Source: an uncultured Methanobrevibacter sp. | GTDB taxonomy: Archaea; Methanobacteriota; Methanobacteria; Methanobacteriales; Methanobacteriaceae | Assembly: GCF_934746965.1 (NCBI RefSeq) | Contig: NZ_CAKVFS010000002.1 | Location: forward strand, 62,001-126,000 | Reading direction: 5' to 3' | DNA length: 64,000 nucleotides | Part shown: positions 62,957 to 64,000 of the stretch, piece by piece | How positions within the stretch are numbered: position 1 is the first letter of the stretch | Layout of the letters: each line of letters begins with the position of its first letter | Program-made: the position numbers and the translations under genes | The notes under the pieces: generated by a model | What the model was told of the DNA's origin: nothing | Database searches by the model: none | What the model saw: the letters and a program-made list of their open reading frames with translations, nothing else

Positions 62957-63583
62957 ATGAACATAAATTTATCTTCAGTTGGAATGGAAAAAGGCAGACA
63001 ATATGAGACAATAATAACCACAATAAGCTCTGAAGGTAAAAAGAATGCTGCACCTATCGGAGTTATATGTACTGGCAAAGATACTGTGATATGTCGGATA
63101 TTTAAAGGAAGCACTACTTTAGAAAACATCATATCTCAAAGGGAATTTATTGTAAATATTACTGAAAACCCCCAATTATTTACATTAGCTACAATCGATA
63201 ATATTCCAGAAAATAATTTTGATGAAAATAATTCTATTAAGAACATTGAAAGCTATTTTAAATGTGAAGTCAAAGATTTAATAGAAGCAATTAAAAAAAG
63301 TGATCCTGTTAAAAAAGATTCTGAAGCTATTGTTATAAAAGCTAAAGTCACAGAACATGTTATTAATAAAAATATAAAAGCAATTAATCGTGCAATGGGA
63401 TTACTTATTGAAACATTAGTTAATTTTACAAGAATTGATATTGTTGATGACAAACAGAAAGAATATTATCTCGGAAGATTCCAAGAAGCAAAAAGAGTAA
63501 TAAATAAAGTTGGATCTAAAGAAGAGCAAAAATCAATCAACAGAATAAAAAAAGAATTAATAAAAAAAGGATATTCTCCTTAA
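62957..63583 (+). CDS. DUF447 family protein (flavin reductase-like fold)
   Basis: A 208-residue protein: MEKGRQYETIITTISSEGKKNAAPIGVICTG and CRIFKGSTTLENIISQREFIVNITENPQLFTLA match DUF447, a split-barrel family of archaea. Probably binds FMN; function unknown. No ribosome site, perhaps leaderless. Its stop overlaps the end of the convergent adenine deaminase gene by 4 bases. Confidence 0.82.
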   Translation: MNINLSSVGMEKGRQYETIITTISSEGKKNAAPIGVICTGKDTVICRIFKGSTTLENIISQREFIVNITENPQLFTLATIDNIPENNFDENNSIKNIESYFKCEVKDLIEAIKKSDPVKKDSEAIVIKAKVTEHVINKNIKAINRAMGLLIETLVNFTRIDIVDDKQKEYYLGRFQEAKRVINKVGSKEEQKSINRIKKELIKKGYSP

Positions 63584-64000
63584 TTTTTAATTACCTCTAT
63601 AAATTCAAAGTTAGTACAATCAAACAAACCCTTATCAGAGATTTTTATAGACGGAATTACTAAAAGTGCCATAAATGACATCGTCATAAATGGAGAATCT
63701 AATTTACATCCAAAATCAATAGCTATTTTTTGTAGTTTTTCTAATTTTTCAGCTACTTTATAACTATCTTCATTTGTCATTAAACCTGCAATTGGTAAAG
63801 CAAGAGATTCTTCAAAGTCACCATCAACAATGACAAAACCACCCTTATTTTCTATTAAACAATTAACTGCTTTTGCCATATCTTCACTATTAGTTCCAAC
63901 CACTACAATATTATGAGAATCATGAGCTACTGAAGAAGCAATTGCACCTTTTTTAAGATTAAATCCTTTTATAAACCCATTAACTATTGAATTTCCACCA
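63580..64000 (-). CDS. ade: Adenine deaminase (C-terminal part)
   Basis: The C-terminal 140 residues lie in the window; the gene continues beyond its right edge. GAIASSVAHDSHNIVVVGTN and FMTMSFMALLVIPSIKISDKGLFDC are the adenine deaminase C-terminal motifs. The enzyme converts adenine to hypoxanthine in purine salvage. The catalytic amidohydrolase core is outside the window. Confidence 0.9.
   Translation of the reverse strand, partial: GGNSIVNGFIKGFNLKKGAIASSVAHDSHNIVVVGTNSEDMAKAVNCLIENKGGFVIVDGDFEESLALPIAGLMTNEDSYKVAEKLEKLQKIAIDFGCKLDSPFMTMSFMALLVIPSIKISDKGLFDCTNFEFIEVIKN

Noticed and set aside
1..64000. CRISPR arrays, rRNA genes, insertion sequences or prophage genes
   Set aside because: No regularly spaced repeats, no transposase or integrase, and no rRNA-like segment was found.

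Overview
The window is a dense, AT-rich stretch of a methanogenic archaeon of the order Methanobacteriales, most likely a Methanobrevibacter. The evidence is methanogen-only genes (methanogenesis markers 2, 3, 5, 6, 15 and 17, methanofuran and methanopterin synthesis, a homoaconitase-type small subunit for coenzyme B), an archaeal histone, thermosome, FilR1-type regulators, tRNA genes without an encoded CCA, GGTGA-type ribosome binding sites and decayed adhesin-like repeats typical of gut Methanobrevibacter. I cannot assign a species. No rRNA, CRISPR array, prophage or insertion sequence was seen.

Layout. 1-457: truncated amino-acid ABC transporter binding protein. 642-8547 (minus strand): nob1, a DUF2117 gene, six methanogenesis marker genes and a NifB homologue, probably a set for methyl-coenzyme M reductase activation. 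8548-11269: two tandem FilR1-type regulators, a small HTH gene and moaB. 11312-17046: pyrE, PRC-barrel, GNAT, cbiZ, thermosome, a cyclase-family enzyme and a coiled-coil protein. 17229-25361: aspartate-to-lysine/threonine genes (lysC, dapA, dapB, asd), ribosomal S17e, chorismate mutase, archaeal shikimate kinase, a glycosyltransferase, cbiD and a thioredoxin-like protein. 25468-26625: a decayed adhesin. 26810-32080: Hel308 helicase, DUF2098, PRC-barrel, Elp3 and DeoC. 32178-32659: tRNA-Phe, tRNA-Val and a histone. 32849-43216: tRNA methylthiotransferase, zinc-ribbon protein, hacB-like gene, mptG, tetraether synthase, divergent carS, methanofuran genes mfnF and mfnD, wecB, a small unknown gene and truA. 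43280-51049: an FtsX/ATPase transporter, a pair of ABC half-transporters and an AraC regulator, with three copies of one operator-like palindrome. 51183-54450: hisA, ribL, argC, flavodoxin, pyrI. 54503-58033: a flavin-binding protein with a double direct-repeat operator, an HxlR regulator and two paralogous FAD/iron-sulfur oxidoreductases, one frameshifted. 58189-64000: TldD, AMMECR1, NOG1-like GTPase, Hsp20, SIS isomerase, DUF447 and a truncated adenine deaminase.

How it fits together. Much of the window builds the special cofactors and membranes of a methanogen: the MCR activation set, methanofuran (mfnD, mfnF), methanopterin (mptG), coenzyme B (hacB-like), cobamide (cbiD, cbiZ), flavin (ribL) and tetraether lipids (tes beside carS). 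Strongest observations: an apparent AUU start for methanogenesis marker 2; NifB at the end of the marker operon; a shared TTAGGT/ACCTAA operator linking three transport/regulator promoters; AGTTAC-N5-AGTTAC repeats upstream of a small flavin protein; exact single-base frameshifts in an oxidoreductase and in an adhesin; and nearly identical core promoters in front of the histone and the tRNA pair.
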